From contig JAIXTE010000022.1 in the NCBI GenBank assembly GCA_027484315.1, forward strand, positions 25,408 to 89,407: a stretch of DNA of 64,000 nucleotides. The letters are read 5' to 3'. The notes under the pieces are model-generated. The model was given only the letters and a program-made list of their open reading frames with translations, had not been told where the DNA came from and searched no databases. This stretch comes from Burkholderiales bacterium. Lineage in GTDB: Bacteria; Pseudomonadota; Gammaproteobacteria; Burkholderiales; Burkholderiaceae_B. Both the position numbers and the translations under genes were made by a program. This document shows, in pieces, positions 34,601-43,434 of the stretch; the stretch's first letter is position 1; every line of letters starts with the position of its first letter.

Positions 34601-37223
34601 TGCCAGACGCAACCAGGGTTTCTGTCTGAGTGGCCGCAAACCGTAGCGTTTCACGTGCGGAGGCTGTCAGGCTTTTAGCCTGCCCACCTACAGTGAGGTT
34701 GCCTTGGGCACTCAGGTTGGCCGCGTCTGTGGCATTCAAAGCCACGTCACCCCCGAACGTGTTCCCTGCCGAATTCAAGGCAATTGTTGTGGCTGTAAAT
34801 TCACTTGCGTCGGCAATACTCAGCGCAGCGGACTGACCAATCGAACCGGCAGCCTGGGCTTTCACACTGCTCGCCCGCCCCTGCAATCGCAATGCGTTTG
34901 CATCACGAAGTGACACATTGCCTGCTGAATCCAGATCAACTACGCCCTTGAAATCATTGCCTGAATTTTGCAGGTTCACAGTGCGGGCGCCCAGTCGGGT
35001 GTTCCCTTCCACTGTCAACGCGCCTTGCTGGCTGACGCTGCCACCATTCAGCGTCAAATTCCCTGCTGCCCTGAAGTTCTGTAATTCAATCTGGTTTGCA
35101 GTCAATTCGATGTTCCCGGAATCCAGACTGGACACGCGCAAGGTACCTGTACTGAGCGCGGTCAACGATTGGGCCGAACCAAGCAATTCCAGGTCACCGG
35201 CGACATCAATTCTTGCCGTGCCGGTTGAATTGACATTCACGACACCGTTGAAATTGTTGCCTGAATTGTCGAGATTGACTTCACCACCGGCAAGCGTGGT
35301 TGAACCCGCCACCGACAATGCCCCAGACTGGTTGATGCTGCCACCCTGCAAAGTCAGATTGCCTGCTGCTGTCAACCCGTTGATGGTTACTTCCGAAGCC
35401 TGAATTTCAGCCGAATTGACAGTGCCTGCCACTTGCAACTGGTTGGAATTCAGCAGACTGGTTTGCCCGCTCACACTCAAATTCACCTGGCCTTGGAAAT
35501 CATTTCCAGCATTTAGCAATTCAAGTTGCCCGGCAGTCAGGGTCGCAGAATTTTCCACTGCCACCGCACCAGACTGCCCAATGCGATTGGCGCTGACATT
35601 CAAACTTTCAGCATTGAGTTGCCCCAGTGTGACCTGGCCGGCTGGCCCGGTGCTTGCACGCAAGGTCAGATCGTCTGCCGTACCTTGTACAAGCAAATTA
35701 TTCTGGTCCGCCAACGCCACTGAGCCTGTACCGTTCAGGCTCACCGCCCCTTCAAAGTCGTTCAGGGAATTGTCCAGGCGAACAACTGAAGCGTTGTCAA
35801 TTTGCGTGGTGCCACCAATTGTCAGTGCGTTTGAATCACCGGCACCTTGAGTGATTGAACCGCTGGCTGATAACACGATATCGCCCGTGACTTGCAAACC
35901 ATTCAATGCAATATTTTCTGCTTGTAGCGTGGCGTTTCCGACATTGCCTGACACAGAAAGATCTTGATCAGTGCGCAAGCTGAGTTGATTGCCCACATTG
36001 GCATTCACTGTGCCCTGAAAACGGTTGAAAGCATTCGTCAGTGTGACTGCATCCGCGTTCAGTTGCGTTGTTCCTCCAACCCGCAACACGCCAGTCTGGG
36101 TGACGGTTTGGGCATTGACCGCCAGGCTGTCTGCATTCAGGCTGCCCATCGACAGATCAACTGCACTGAAGGTTGCAGCGCCAGAATTTCCCTGAACAAC
36201 CAGTGCATTCACATCTCGCAGTGTGGCCTGATTGCTTACATCCAGACTGACGGTGCCTGTGAAGTCGTTCTCAGACTGATCAAGGGCAACGGTGTCGGCT
36301 TCAAGCTGCGCAGCGCCGCCAACCCGCAACACGCTGGTCTGTTCAATTTCCCGGGCTGTCACGTTCAAACTGCTCGCGGTATCGAGAAGATTGATGTCCC
36401 CGGTCAGGCGAACCACATCACCCTGAATCTCGATTTGTGATGCACGTGCAATGTTGGCCGTGTTGATGACGCTGGCTTGCCCCCCTGCCTGGGAACGGGC
36501 AAGAAGTACAATTTTTCCGCCTTGTGCCAACACCTCGCCCAACTGATTGATCACCGCGTTGTCGTGGCCCGCAATCACATTCAGTACAAGATCGGTGCCC
36601 GCTGTGTTGACTGTAACCTCGCTGGCTGCAATCATCTGAACAGCCGCGCCAGCGCCACTGGCATTCAGAATGCCGTTGTTTTGTATCCCCGTGGAAATGA
36701 ATGCAATGTCTTTGGCGTTGATTGTGCCGTTGCTGGTGATTGTGCCACCCGTATCAGTGAGTTCAAACTCGATGAGGCCATTGCCGTTTTGAGTGCCGGG
36801 TTTGAGGGTCAAGGTGGAGGCCACAAGCCCCCCGACGTTCACTTCGGAGTTTGCGCCAAACACAATGCCATTTGGATTGATCAAGAACACTCGGCCATTG
36901 GCACTCAAGCGCCCAAAAATCTCCGATGGATTGCTGCCCAGAACACGGTTCAGGATGACCGAGTTTGCGTTGGGCTGCTCAAACACCACCACCTCGTCGA
37001 CAGGCACCGAAAAATCATTCCAGTTGGCCAGCGCACGGTTGGAGGGTGTGGCTGATTGGGTGACAGTGGTGGTAGCGCCGTTTGTCTCCACCGTGACATT
37101 GTTTCCAGGTGAACCATTGAAGCTGGGTGCGGCGTGCAGGCCTGAAGCGCAAACCATGAGCACGGCTGCAGCAAGTGGCTTCAAGGCAAAAGAACGGTGG
37201 GGCATGATAGCTTGGGTGTACAT
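31665..37223 (-). CDS. TpsA: filamentous-haemagglutinin-like two-partner secretion exoprotein
   Basis: 1852 residues from the ATG at 37223, which has AGAGGG eight bases upstream. A signal peptide (core PLAAAVLMVCASGLHA) is followed by the TPS domain, about residues 30-270, with the conserved NPNGIVFG motif. The long middle is a beta-helix made of about 14 imperfect repeats. The C-terminus has no CdiA-type toxin or pretoxin motif. It ends in two cysteines, C-X8-C, four residues (SCNP) from the end, as in adhesins of the HMW1 type that stay anchored in their TpsB. It is therefore more likely an adhesin than a contact toxin. It starts 13 bases after tpsB, which exports it. Confidence 0.9.
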   Translation of the reverse strand: MYTQAIMPHRSFALKPLAAAVLMVCASGLHAAPSFNGSPGNNVTVETNGATTTVTQSATPSNRALANWNDFSVPVDEVVVFEQPNANSVILNRVLGSNPSEIFGRLSANGRVFLINPNGIVFGANSEVNVGGLVASTLTLKPGTQNGNGLIEFELTDTGGTITSNGTINAKDIAFISTGIQNNGILNASGAGAAVQMIAASEVTVNTAGTDLVLNVIAGHDNAVINQLGEVLAQGGKIVLLARSQAGGQASVINTANIARASQIEIQGDVVRLTGDINLLDTASSLNVTAREIEQTSVLRVGGAAQLEADTVALDQSENDFTGTVSLDVSNQATLRDVNALVVQGNSGAATFSAVDLSMGSLNADSLAVNAQTVTQTGVLRVGGTTQLNADAVTLTNAFNRFQGTVNANVGNQLSLRTDQDLSVSGNVGNATLQAENIALNGLQVTGDIVLSASGSITQGAGDSNALTIGGTTQIDNASVVRLDNSLNDFEGAVSLNGTGSVALADQNNLLVQGTADDLTLRASTGPAGQVTLGQLNAESLNVSANRIGQSGAVAVENSATLTAGQLELLNAGNDFQGQVNLSVSGQTSLLNSNQLQVAGTVNSAEIQASEVTINGLTAAGNLTLQGGSINQSGALSVAGSTTLAGGEVNLDNSGNNFNGVVNVNSTGTARIDVAGDLELLGSAQSLTALSTGTLRVSSLDSGNIELTANQIELQNFRAAGNLTLNGGSVSQQGALTVEGNTRLGARTVNLQNSGNDFKGVVDLDSAGNVSLRDANALRLQGRASSVKAQAAGSIGQSAALSIADASEFTATTIALNSAGNTFGGDVALNATDAANLSAQGNLTVGGQAKSLTASARETLRFAATQTETLVASGRQVNQAGALRVSSSTTVSGGSVNLNNAENDFGSSLALNVSGHATVRDANDLLLTGQAGTADIQAGNTLTLGGVQVESGNFSADTIHLNRLNVQDSARLQASVITQTQAAETSGRLNLVADTVSLTDTGNDFSGELRVNSATAHIVDSNDLTMTFAGDNLTAQAENLNVNELRATGDVAIAADNANLVSTGDLSLQGQVGTLNVQARNLSQRDALRVRGAARLSADNVALRHQANDFQGEVALNVSGNAVVNDQNTLDISGRVQGAAQFAAQSLVQSNALITESDLLLQASQIKLDHSANSLGGASTNPSNGTTGNSVQLEGAAQAVLTSQGNLKIQGEVDFLTLAAQTVVLGPLGSLQDLNIVANEVRQSAALRVEGQSNFTANNIELRNTSNDFVGLVNIQARNEEQARVALADSNSLVVQGQNMQFAAQVQGDLNLQADNLLLSNTVVQGSTTVNVKGELTQNQSIAVNNATLTADKITLKQSDNRFDGVTQVQSEKLIELGSASDLNLETFDSTGALALNVQGRAVVSGGNVVFANSVFNKDLNVTANDVSQTGRLMVQGDAQFNAAGGSVNLQNASNVFAQTVSVNAEQTNVSAQGDLRIRDLLTRGGAIVAEGRLILQGRIEQIGGTLSFTAQGIPRPLSSAEIAMMLPPELDVFSAKDAVDPLTGLGRITLAGAVIHQESGQIVTSADSRTQFKSMRNGSVVLAPVNQGSTNQINGQFEALAGQNYGQAFAYQQEQGASLFAVSNDVQLRVAGNGVESDVVAIRSRGLATVDDESQLRARMPYNDTAAGTSRSYAGLTLSIPLSNTQQGSTSVASFGESSGVGQQAASAGAIRVEVGELNRVGLGGFVTVLPFEGSNLLPGQVVYLAGPERRGTYAFFYDGARNLNRIPVVYNGSLLLSPQENAALTTAQGAVVLARQEQTRSVVRTENVAGKIINGVVAEVGPGRPATEGEGGAGKPDSCEAAGDGLSCNP
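32850..36330 (-). repeat. About 14 tandem beta-helix repeats in TpsA
   Basis: An N-x-x-N-D/R/N-F-x-G-x-V motif recurs about every 250 bases in the first part (near 36262, 36015, 35757, 35501, 35243, 34951, 34757, 34511, 34211, 33897, 33700, 33420, 33133 and 32860). Each is followed by an alternating strand with A-x-x-x-D-x-N-x-L. Spacing varies from about 65 to 105 residues, and copies are diverged, so this is old expansion. Confidence 0.75.
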
Positions 37224-37236
37224 GTGCCGAACCCTC

Positions 37237-38946
37237 TTAGAAGTAATAGACATAAGATGCAAAAATTCGAGGGCTTTGCGGCTTGGGGTCTGATCGCCGA
37301 ATTCCTGCCAGTTCCCAGGCCAAACTCAGATTGAACGTGAACACGTTCTGGCGGTCCCAAGCCAGTGCAATGCCATAACCAGCCAGCTCGGCATGATTGT
37401 CAAAACCCAAGGGACGAGTGCCGGCGTCTTTACGAAAGCGAACACGACCTTGATCGTAGAAAAAGTTGAGCGACATTTCGCGCGCGCTGGTTCCCAACCA
37501 GCTTGCAGAAGGCAGATAGCGCACTTCCAGTGTCAACAGGTCGCAGCTATCGCCCGATGTCTCACCCTGGGCAAAAGCGCGCACCGCGGTGGCTCCACCC
37601 AGCGAGCATTGCTCGCTGCTGTCCAGATTGTCCAGGGCATGCTGCCCACGCGCAAAACCCCACAACATCAATTGGCCTGGGACAACAGACTGAAGACGAC
37701 CCAAGGAATAATTCACTCGCGTGGCCTTGATGTCATCGTCAAGACCAAACGGCACGCCTGCGGGATAAGTGACTTCGCTTTCCTCAATCGACAAGCTGAA
37801 GAAACTCAGGCCACCACCCAACGCGCTGTCACGGGCGTCACCACTGACGGACACACGGTAGGAGTCCAGTTCTTTCACGGTTTCAAGTCTGGCCAAAGAT
37901 CGCCGATCCGTGAATTCCTTCTTGTCGTAACCCACCAGGGCAAACAGATTCAGGTTTCGAGACCGGACCAGCGGATACAAGGCAAACACACCCAGGGACT
38001 CCGCATCACCATTCAAGCCCAAGGGGAAATCATTGTCGTTCAGGGCATAATTCACGGAGGAAATATTGGCGCCCAGCTTCAAGCCATTCGAACCCACGGG
38101 CAATGTGTAGCCCAGCAAAGTGAAGTCGAGCCCACCGGTTTCAGACTGCAAGTGACTGGCGGACAATGAGTCGCCCAAACCCAAAGGGCTTTCCCACGAC
38201 ATGGACGCGATACCCCGGTATGTGCCTGCAAATCGGGATCCGTTTGCATCGAGCCCGACACTGCCTGTCAAGGCCTTGTCATTGGAAGGTGTGGCCACCA
38301 GAATCGCCTTGCCCGGCTGAGTGCCGGGCTTGATTGCAAACGACATGCGAATACCCCGCAAATCGTTTAGCAGAAACACCACTCGCTCCACTTCACTGAC
38401 ACGAATCACGGTTCCCGGTATCAGGCGATTCAAGTGTGACTCCACAATATCCCGATCCACACGAAGTGGCTCAGCAGGCCAGTTCACCTCGACTGACTCC
38501 AGCACGCCAGGTAACGCCTGAATGGTCACCACGCCTTCCTTGATGTCTTGTGCAGGCAGGTAGGCATAGGCCAGGTACAGCCCCGCTTCGCTTTGCAGAT
38601 AGGCGGTGACAATTTGCGCAGCGCTGCTGAGGTCTTCAAATGAACGGGATGTCCCGGTGTAGGGTTGCAGGCGGGCTTGAATGGCCTGTTCATATTGAGG
38701 GTCAAGTCCTTCGAGCCGATAAGCTGTGACCGTCAGGTAATGGTCATTCAGGGGTTTCCCAAGTTCGGGTGCTGGGTTTTGTGCAGCCCCTTGTACATCT
38801 GGATTGTCAACAAGTGAGCCTGTGTTTTCTCTTCCTGATTCAACAGGTGCTGAATTCAAAAAAGGCGTTGGCGTTGACACCTGGGCATGGCCGTGCATAG
38901 AGAACATCGCCAAACAAATGGCAACTGCAAATCGGGGAGAAGACAT
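37237..38946 (-). CDS. TpsB: ShlB/FhaC-family outer-membrane transporter
   Basis: 569 residues from the ATG at 38946. A signal peptide (to GHAQ) is followed by a Pro/Asn-rich spacer, two POTRA domains (about 70-240; LTVTAYRLEGL and VTIQALPGVLESVEV) and a C-terminal 16-strand barrel ending in YVYYF, the usual aromatic end of outer-membrane proteins. It recognises the TPS domain of the protein encoded just downstream and exports it across the outer membrane. No Shine-Dalgarno is clear. An upstream hairpin may separate it from the PP2C gene. Confidence 0.9.
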   Translation of the reverse strand: MSSPRFAVAICLAMFSMHGHAQVSTPTPFLNSAPVESGRENTGSLVDNPDVQGAAQNPAPELGKPLNDHYLTVTAYRLEGLDPQYEQAIQARLQPYTGTSRSFEDLSSAAQIVTAYLQSEAGLYLAYAYLPAQDIKEGVVTIQALPGVLESVEVNWPAEPLRVDRDIVESHLNRLIPGTVIRVSEVERVVFLLNDLRGIRMSFAIKPGTQPGKAILVATPSNDKALTGSVGLDANGSRFAGTYRGIASMSWESPLGLGDSLSASHLQSETGGLDFTLLGYTLPVGSNGLKLGANISSVNYALNDNDFPLGLNGDAESLGVFALYPLVRSRNLNLFALVGYDKKEFTDRRSLARLETVKELDSYRVSVSGDARDSALGGGLSFFSLSIEESEVTYPAGVPFGLDDDIKATRVNYSLGRLQSVVPGQLMLWGFARGQHALDNLDSSEQCSLGGATAVRAFAQGETSGDSCDLLTLEVRYLPSASWLGTSAREMSLNFFYDQGRVRFRKDAGTRPLGFDNHAELAGYGIALAWDRQNVFTFNLSLAWELAGIRRSDPKPQSPRIFASYVYYF

Positions 38947-38998
38947 GGCAAAAACACTTAAAACTAGGGCGAACCGGATTGAAACATCAATTTGGAGA

Positions 38999-39046
38999 AA
39001 CAAAAAATGGCGTCATTGGCCTGGCATCAACCATTCGAATGACACC
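38999..39046 (-). terminator. Candidate terminator between PP2C and tpsB
   Basis: On the minus strand GGTGTCATT and AATGACGCC can pair (eight of nine) around a 20-base loop, followed by ATTTTTT. One arm lies in the last codons of the PP2C gene. The long loop makes it weaker than the others listed. Confidence 0.4.
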
Positions 39047-39812
39047 CTTCACCAACAAATACAAGAATGCTGCTGAGATTGTCAGACTGACCTTGAGATC
39101 GACTCAGGGCCAGTTGGTGAATGTGAGAACTGCACCCGCTGTCATGCTTCAGGTTGCTGCCCAACAAGCCGAGTTCTTCATCGGTGAAATGCTCCCACAA
39201 CCCGTCGCTGCACAAAAGAAACCAGTCCCCGGGCGAAACCGCACAGGGCAATGACACGTCCACCTGCAATTGTTCCGCCTGTTCGCCGATCGCGGTGTAC
39301 AGGGCATTGCGGGCCTGCGGAAACTCAGGCTGCTGTTGGTCTTTCATCCACTGCAAGACACTGTGGTCTTTGGTGCGCCTTAACAAAGCCGCATTGTTGA
39401 AATGATAAACACGGGAATCCCCAACATGAAGCCACGTGGCCTGAGCAGTTTTCCTGTTCAACACAAGGACACAAAGCGTGGTATGCATGTCGGCGAGATC
39501 GGGGTGGGCCTGCTGTGCCTCCAGCACAGCACGGTTGGCCTGGTGAGCGATGCCCAACAGTTGACGTGCGTCCTGAGTCGGGCGCTGGGCAAACGCTTTC
39601 AAAAACGCACTCACTGCCTTTGTCGCGGCCACCCCGCCGCCCTGATGTCCCCCGGCCCCATCCGCAAGTGCACACACCAGGTAATCCCCAATGTACTGAC
39701 AAGCCGAATGGTCCTGATTCTCGGCACGGTGCCCAATGTCGCTGCGTTCATGTACCTGAAAGGACAATAGACTGTCTTCACCTGAATTGCCCAACTGGAT
39801 GGTCAGCTCCAT
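39027..39812 (-). CDS. pppA: PP2C-type phosphatase of the T6SS (PppA-like)
   Basis: 261 residues from the ATG at 39812, which has GGGAG five bases upstream. The PP2C metal-binding motifs are present: HRAENQDH near residue 27, ALADGAGGHQGG, and CSDGLWE..DEEL toward the end. In Pseudomonas the PppA phosphatase reverses the PpkA kinase to shut down T6SS firing. The partner kinase is encoded divergently at 53067-54665, and an FHA protein overlaps this gene by 10 bases, so the full phospho-switch is present. It is the last gene of the minus-strand T6SS run. Confidence 0.87.
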   Translation of the reverse strand: MELTIQLGNSGEDSLLSFQVHERSDIGHRAENQDHSACQYIGDYLVCALADGAGGHQGGGVAATKAVSAFLKAFAQRPTQDARQLLGIAHQANRAVLEAQQAHPDLADMHTTLCVLVLNRKTAQATWLHVGDSRVYHFNNAALLRRTKDHSVLQWMKDQQQPEFPQARNALYTAIGEQAEQLQVDVSLPCAVSPGDWFLLCSDGLWEHFTDEELGLLGSNLKHDSGCSSHIHQLALSRSQGQSDNLSSILVFVGEGCHSNG

Positions 39813-40837
39813 GTGTCTCCCAGGGTGTTGTAACGGGCGCAATACAGATCCCAAAGTCTGGCCTTTCGGCTTGTGCTCAGTCCCAGTTTGAAAGTACCCG
39901 ACTGAGCCAGTTCGTCTTGCAGACTTTGCGGACTCAAAGTGGACTTGACCTGCATCATGACGGCCTGGCTGTGCTCAACGCTGAGCTGCATGTGCGCCAG
40001 AATGTCCTGACACGCTTGAATCAAGGCCTGCTCACCTGACAAATACGCTGGGGAAGACTGATCAAGAAGACGGTTCAAGGCCTCATCCACAGTCGCAGAA
40101 AACTTCAGTGGGTTGTTGGCCTTGCTGGAAATGGTGGTGAAACTGCCAACGGTTTCCTCTTGAAAAACCCGGCGAGCCTGCAGCAACTGCATGTAACCTT
40201 GCACGCTGATTTTCAACAGTGCCTTTAACTGTGCAAATTCCAAGGGGTCAATCGCAGGCGAAGCCGACAACGCAGCTTGCTGCGGTGAACCCGATCTTTC
40301 TTGAGAGCCGACGTACATTCGTTGAGCCAGCACAGACGGTTTACACAGATCTTCCGACGTATCACGACCGAGTGGCGATTCCAGCCCTGAAAGCAGATCA
40401 TCGATACTCAATGCTGGCGGTGCCCCAGGCCACAGCGAAGCCAGGGGATCAATCGATTCAGGCTGCAAGAACTCGGGCAGAGTCGACCAATCCGCATTCA
40501 CCTTGCCCAGGCTGATCATGCAATCGCCAATCTTCAGCACATCGCCCACATTCAAAGCCACTCGCATGCACTGTGACAGAGGCTTTCCGTTAAGCAATGT
40601 GGCATTGGTACCCAGGTCGGTCCAATGACACCGCAGCGCATCGCAATCCACTTTTGCATGTTGACGGGACATCACTCGATTGGGGTCTTCGATCACCCAA
40701 CTGCAATCCGGGGATCGGCCGACCGTGCCCCCTTCCATGGGCACAATCCATTGCATTGAAGCGCTTTCTGAATTGAGCATTGCGCCAACAAAGGCATCAA
40801 GTGTAAAGACGAAACTGGAAGTCATGGATCTGCTCAT
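39803..40837 (-). CDS. fha: T6SS FHA-domain protein
   Basis: 344 residues from the ATG at 40837, in an ATGA overlap with the gene upstream. Residues about 20-100 form an FHA domain (GGTVGRSPD, SRQHAKV, TLLNGKPL) that binds phosphothreonine. Residues about 190-330 form the helical region seen in T6SS FHA proteins (FAQLKALLKISVQGYMQLL..., FSATVDEALNRLL). In T6SS it is the target and reader of the PpkA kinase. It lies between an unrecognised protein and the PP2C. Confidence 0.86.
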   Translation of the reverse strand: MSRSMTSSFVFTLDAFVGAMLNSESASMQWIVPMEGGTVGRSPDCSWVIEDPNRVMSRQHAKVDCDALRCHWTDLGTNATLLNGKPLSQCMRVALNVGDVLKIGDCMISLGKVNADWSTLPEFLQPESIDPLASLWPGAPPALSIDDLLSGLESPLGRDTSEDLCKPSVLAQRMYVGSQERSGSPQQAALSASPAIDPLEFAQLKALLKISVQGYMQLLQARRVFQEETVGSFTTISSKANNPLKFSATVDEALNRLLDQSSPAYLSGEQALIQACQDILAHMQLSVEHSQAVMMQVKSTLSPQSLQDELAQSGTFKLGLSTSRKARLWDLYCARYNTLGDTWS

Positions 40838-41619
40838 CGCAATACAAACACCTCTCCACCAAGCACACCGACATGCATGGGCCACTGCTGGCGGTTGGGG
40901 TGCTCAGTTGAATCAAATTGAAACAGAGGCTGGTACATGGTGTTCAAGAGTGAGTACACCGAAGAATGGCGCACTTTGTGAAACAGCCAGGCGCTGGAAT
41001 CAAGGGACTCTTCAGACAGGGTGAATGTTGAGCAAAGCAGATTCATACGCGAAGAAAATGCAATGTGAGCCTGTTGCAAATCAAGGCCATATGCGCTGGC
41101 CACTTCCTGATTGCGTACGGAAAAATAGGGCAGCAACAACGCCAGTTTCCGCGCTTGAAACAAACCCGCCAATTGCAATACGAAATCTTGAATCTTGATG
41201 TGGTCGTTTTCATCTGCCCCGGATTGCAATACATCCAGATATCGCCAGCGACTAAACGACACAGGCAGGTTCACTGTGACATCCAGCATTCGACCCTTTT
41301 TAAGACGCTGCCCCTTTTTGAAATTCTCGACCAAATCAAACAGCACATGGGCTTGTACAAGGCTTTCGGTCCCCCTGTCCTTTTGAAGCTCGACAGACAC
41401 CTGAACAGCACAATCCACTGTGGTCAATGTCGTGTCCAACAGCAAACCCTGAGGGCCCAATGCGAGCACTTGAATCCTGTTTTCACCCGCCTGAATGAAC
41501 TCGTGCACCGGAAGGCGCACTTCCTGACCTGCGATCAACTTGCAAAGCACCATGCCATTCAGCGTTAAAAGTGCATCCCGGCCCTGGATATGGGCTCGAA
41601 TCAAAAGGGTTTTATCCAT
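40834..41619 (-). CDS. Unrecognised protein in the T6SS cluster (261 residues)
   Basis: I do not recognise this protein. It is predicted to be soluble with no signal peptide. The N-terminal ~75 residues look like a beta-sandwich (RAHIQGRDALLTLNG, QEVRLPVHEFIQAGENRIQVLAL). The middle has a basic stretch (NFKKGQRLKKGRM) followed by helices. It overlaps the upstream 454-residue gene by eight bases and the FHA gene by four, so it is made together with them. Because it sits in one operon with VgrG, a DUF4123 adaptor, FHA and PP2C, it is likely a T6SS accessory or effector-related protein. It could be an immunity or loading partner of the upstream gene product. Confidence 0.65.
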   Translation of the reverse strand: MDKTLLIRAHIQGRDALLTLNGMVLCKLIAGQEVRLPVHEFIQAGENRIQVLALGPQGLLLDTTLTTVDCAVQVSVELQKDRGTESLVQAHVLFDLVENFKKGQRLKKGRMLDVTVNLPVSFSRWRYLDVLQSGADENDHIKIQDFVLQLAGLFQARKLALLLPYFSVRNQEVASAYGLDLQQAHIAFSSRMNLLCSTFTLSEESLDSSAWLFHKVRHSSVYSLLNTMYQPLFQFDSTEHPNRQQWPMHVGVLGGEVFVLR

Positions 41620-42976
41620 GATTCAAATTCCAGGTGTGGATTGGTGATTCAGGCAACAGGTACCATTTACCGGAAGTCCACCCAAGCATGGCGTCAACAC
41701 CTTGCCATTCACACGCCAGTTGCGAGTGACCCAGCTCCAGAGTCAGATCAAGACAGCGGGTCTTCGGATCGACATTGGCAACAAGATGAAGACTTAAGTA
41801 ACCGGCAATCGGATTGGCCAGATTCAGGACTGACTTGCCCACACAGATGGCGGAACTCAGTTGTATGTGCAAGGGAATCCTTTGTTGTCGAATCAGCAAA
41901 GGCACCCCCAAAGGCAACTGCCCCTCTGGAAACTCGCTCGCCAGCGACCAATCCATGTGAAAGTCCCTGAGCAGAGAAATGCTGAGCTGAACAAGGCACC
42001 CTTCATGAATCAAACTGCCCTGCCACTGAATGCCATCTGCAGACAAACTGACACGCAAGTTACCGTGTGTGGCATACACAAAACCACCTTCCTTGCTTTC
42101 CCACCCCGCGCTGAAAGAAAGGTCTGCCTGCACCACCGGTGCCTGCAAATGCAGTGTGGCTTCACGCAATATGCTGGAATTTTTCCAGTTTGACTCAAAA
42201 CCTTGACTTACAGAATCGGGCAACTCAAGCCCGCGCTGTTGATAATCCAGGCGGGCTTGCCTGGCATCCACAAGCCGCATTTTCTGTACTGGTGCAAAGC
42301 AGTGCGCAGCCCCCATGCCAATCTCGCAGTATTCAAACACCGGGTGCGGGCTGACACGCCATGGATCAGACCACAGGGCACCTTGACACACCTGCGAGAG
42401 CAAACGTGACAATGGAAACAAGGCGGACGCTTTGTGCTGGAATCCGGATACCGTGCGAAGAAAAGTCGCTTGATTGTGGATTGCGTCAAGAGAAGCACAC
42501 TTGGCTGGCCCCTCGTGCAAACACGGTAAATCAATCGAAGTGAAGGTGGCCAATGAAGAAGACAGACTATCCAGGCAATCCGGCTCGGCTTGCGGATGAA
42601 TCCAGGCCTTATTGAAAACCCCAACACCCGAAAACACCCGATGAATATGGTGGAATGCGCCGTTGGGCACACTGGCCCTCAAGGCCTTCGACACGCATTG
42701 CGCAACCAATACCTGGGCATCCGTTCCTTGAAGCATTGATTCAACATCGAAATTACCGGCCATGGCACTGAAGATGACACAGGCCTGTTGGTATGCGCTA
42801 TGAATTCCGCGCATACCAAGATCGTCTACCCACTGGCGGATGACGTCGGGAAAGTCAGCACGCGCAGAGTACTGTTGACCCACATCCAGTTCGGCTAGCA
42901 GAGCCTGGATTCGCAACACATGATCACGCGTTGCAAGCGCTTCAAATTGCGCTTTCAACTCCAGCGTCAACATCAT
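41612..42976 (-). CDS. Unrecognised protein after VgrG-DUF4123 (454 residues)
   Basis: I do not recognise this protein. It starts in an ATGA overlap with the DUF4123 adaptor gene. No signal peptide, membrane helix or known toxin motif is visible. The N-terminal ~110 residues are mostly helical; the rest alternates strands and loops (e.g. HIHRVFSGVGVFNKAW, VFEYCEIGMGAAHCF, LSFSAGWESKEGGFVY). In many T6SS clusters the gene directly after VgrG and a DUF4123 adaptor codes for the effector cargo, so this protein is the best effector candidate in the window; it could instead be a structural T6SS part. Its length and lack of PAAR or Rhs motif are unusual for a standard effector. Confidence 0.65.
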   Translation of the reverse strand: MMLTLELKAQFEALATRDHVLRIQALLAELDVGQQYSARADFPDVIRQWVDDLGMRGIHSAYQQACVIFSAMAGNFDVESMLQGTDAQVLVAQCVSKALRASVPNGAFHHIHRVFSGVGVFNKAWIHPQAEPDCLDSLSSSLATFTSIDLPCLHEGPAKCASLDAIHNQATFLRTVSGFQHKASALFPLSRLLSQVCQGALWSDPWRVSPHPVFEYCEIGMGAAHCFAPVQKMRLVDARQARLDYQQRGLELPDSVSQGFESNWKNSSILREATLHLQAPVVQADLSFSAGWESKEGGFVYATHGNLRVSLSADGIQWQGSLIHEGCLVQLSISLLRDFHMDWSLASEFPEGQLPLGVPLLIRQQRIPLHIQLSSAICVGKSVLNLANPIAGYLSLHLVANVDPKTRCLDLTLELGHSQLACEWQGVDAMLGWTSGKWYLLPESPIHTWNLNHG

Positions 42977-43428
42977 GAGGCGCCCTTGACCTTCAAACAG
43001 CCATCATGCTGGCTGAACAGCTGAACACCATCCTCTGATGCAAACGCAAACGATTGGATGGGGCCAAACAGGCGGACCAGATCATCCCCTTCTAAACCAC
43101 GCAATACCAACTTCAAGTAGCGGGGGTCGAACCATGGCCAGAGGCGATTTTGACCCGCTTCGTCTTGCAGCGTGCGCATGCGACGCAAATGATTTTTCAG
43201 GACGGCGATGGGTTGGTTTTCAAGCGCCAGTGCAAAACCCTGCGCAGCAGGTTTCCAGATCCAGGATTGCAAATCGCCTAGCGCATGACTGCCCAATTTG
43301 ACGAGGGACACCTTACAGTCCACGACGACAGCACCGCCCAACGACCGCCCATGAAATGCCGGGAACTCAGCATCGGGAATGCCTTGAAACAACAACTCGC
43401 TGGGGGCTACACCGTAGACAGACAGCAT
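42973..43428 (-). CDS. DUF4123-type T6SS adaptor
   Basis: 151 residues, somewhat shorter than usual for DUF4123. HLRRMRTLQDE...RLWPWFDPRYLKLVLRGL matches the conserved region (R...FYDPR) of these chaperones, which load an effector onto VgrG. It begins six bases after vgrG ends, and overlaps the next gene by four bases, the order expected for VgrG, adaptor, cargo. There is an in-frame ATG at 43428 and no strong Shine-Dalgarno. Confidence 0.75.
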   Translation of the reverse strand: MLSVYGVAPSELLFQGIPDAEFPAFHGRSLGGAVVVDCKVSLVKLGSHALGDLQSWIWKPAAQGFALALENQPIAVLKNHLRRMRTLQDEAGQNRLWPWFDPRYLKLVLRGLEGDDLVRLFGPIQSFAFASEDGVQLFSQHDGCLKVKGAS

Positions 43429-43434
43429 TCTGGA

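Noticed and set aside
34054..37055. Several plus-strand frames inside the TpsA gene
   Set aside because: They are compositional mirrors of the repeat-rich coding strand, without start signals.
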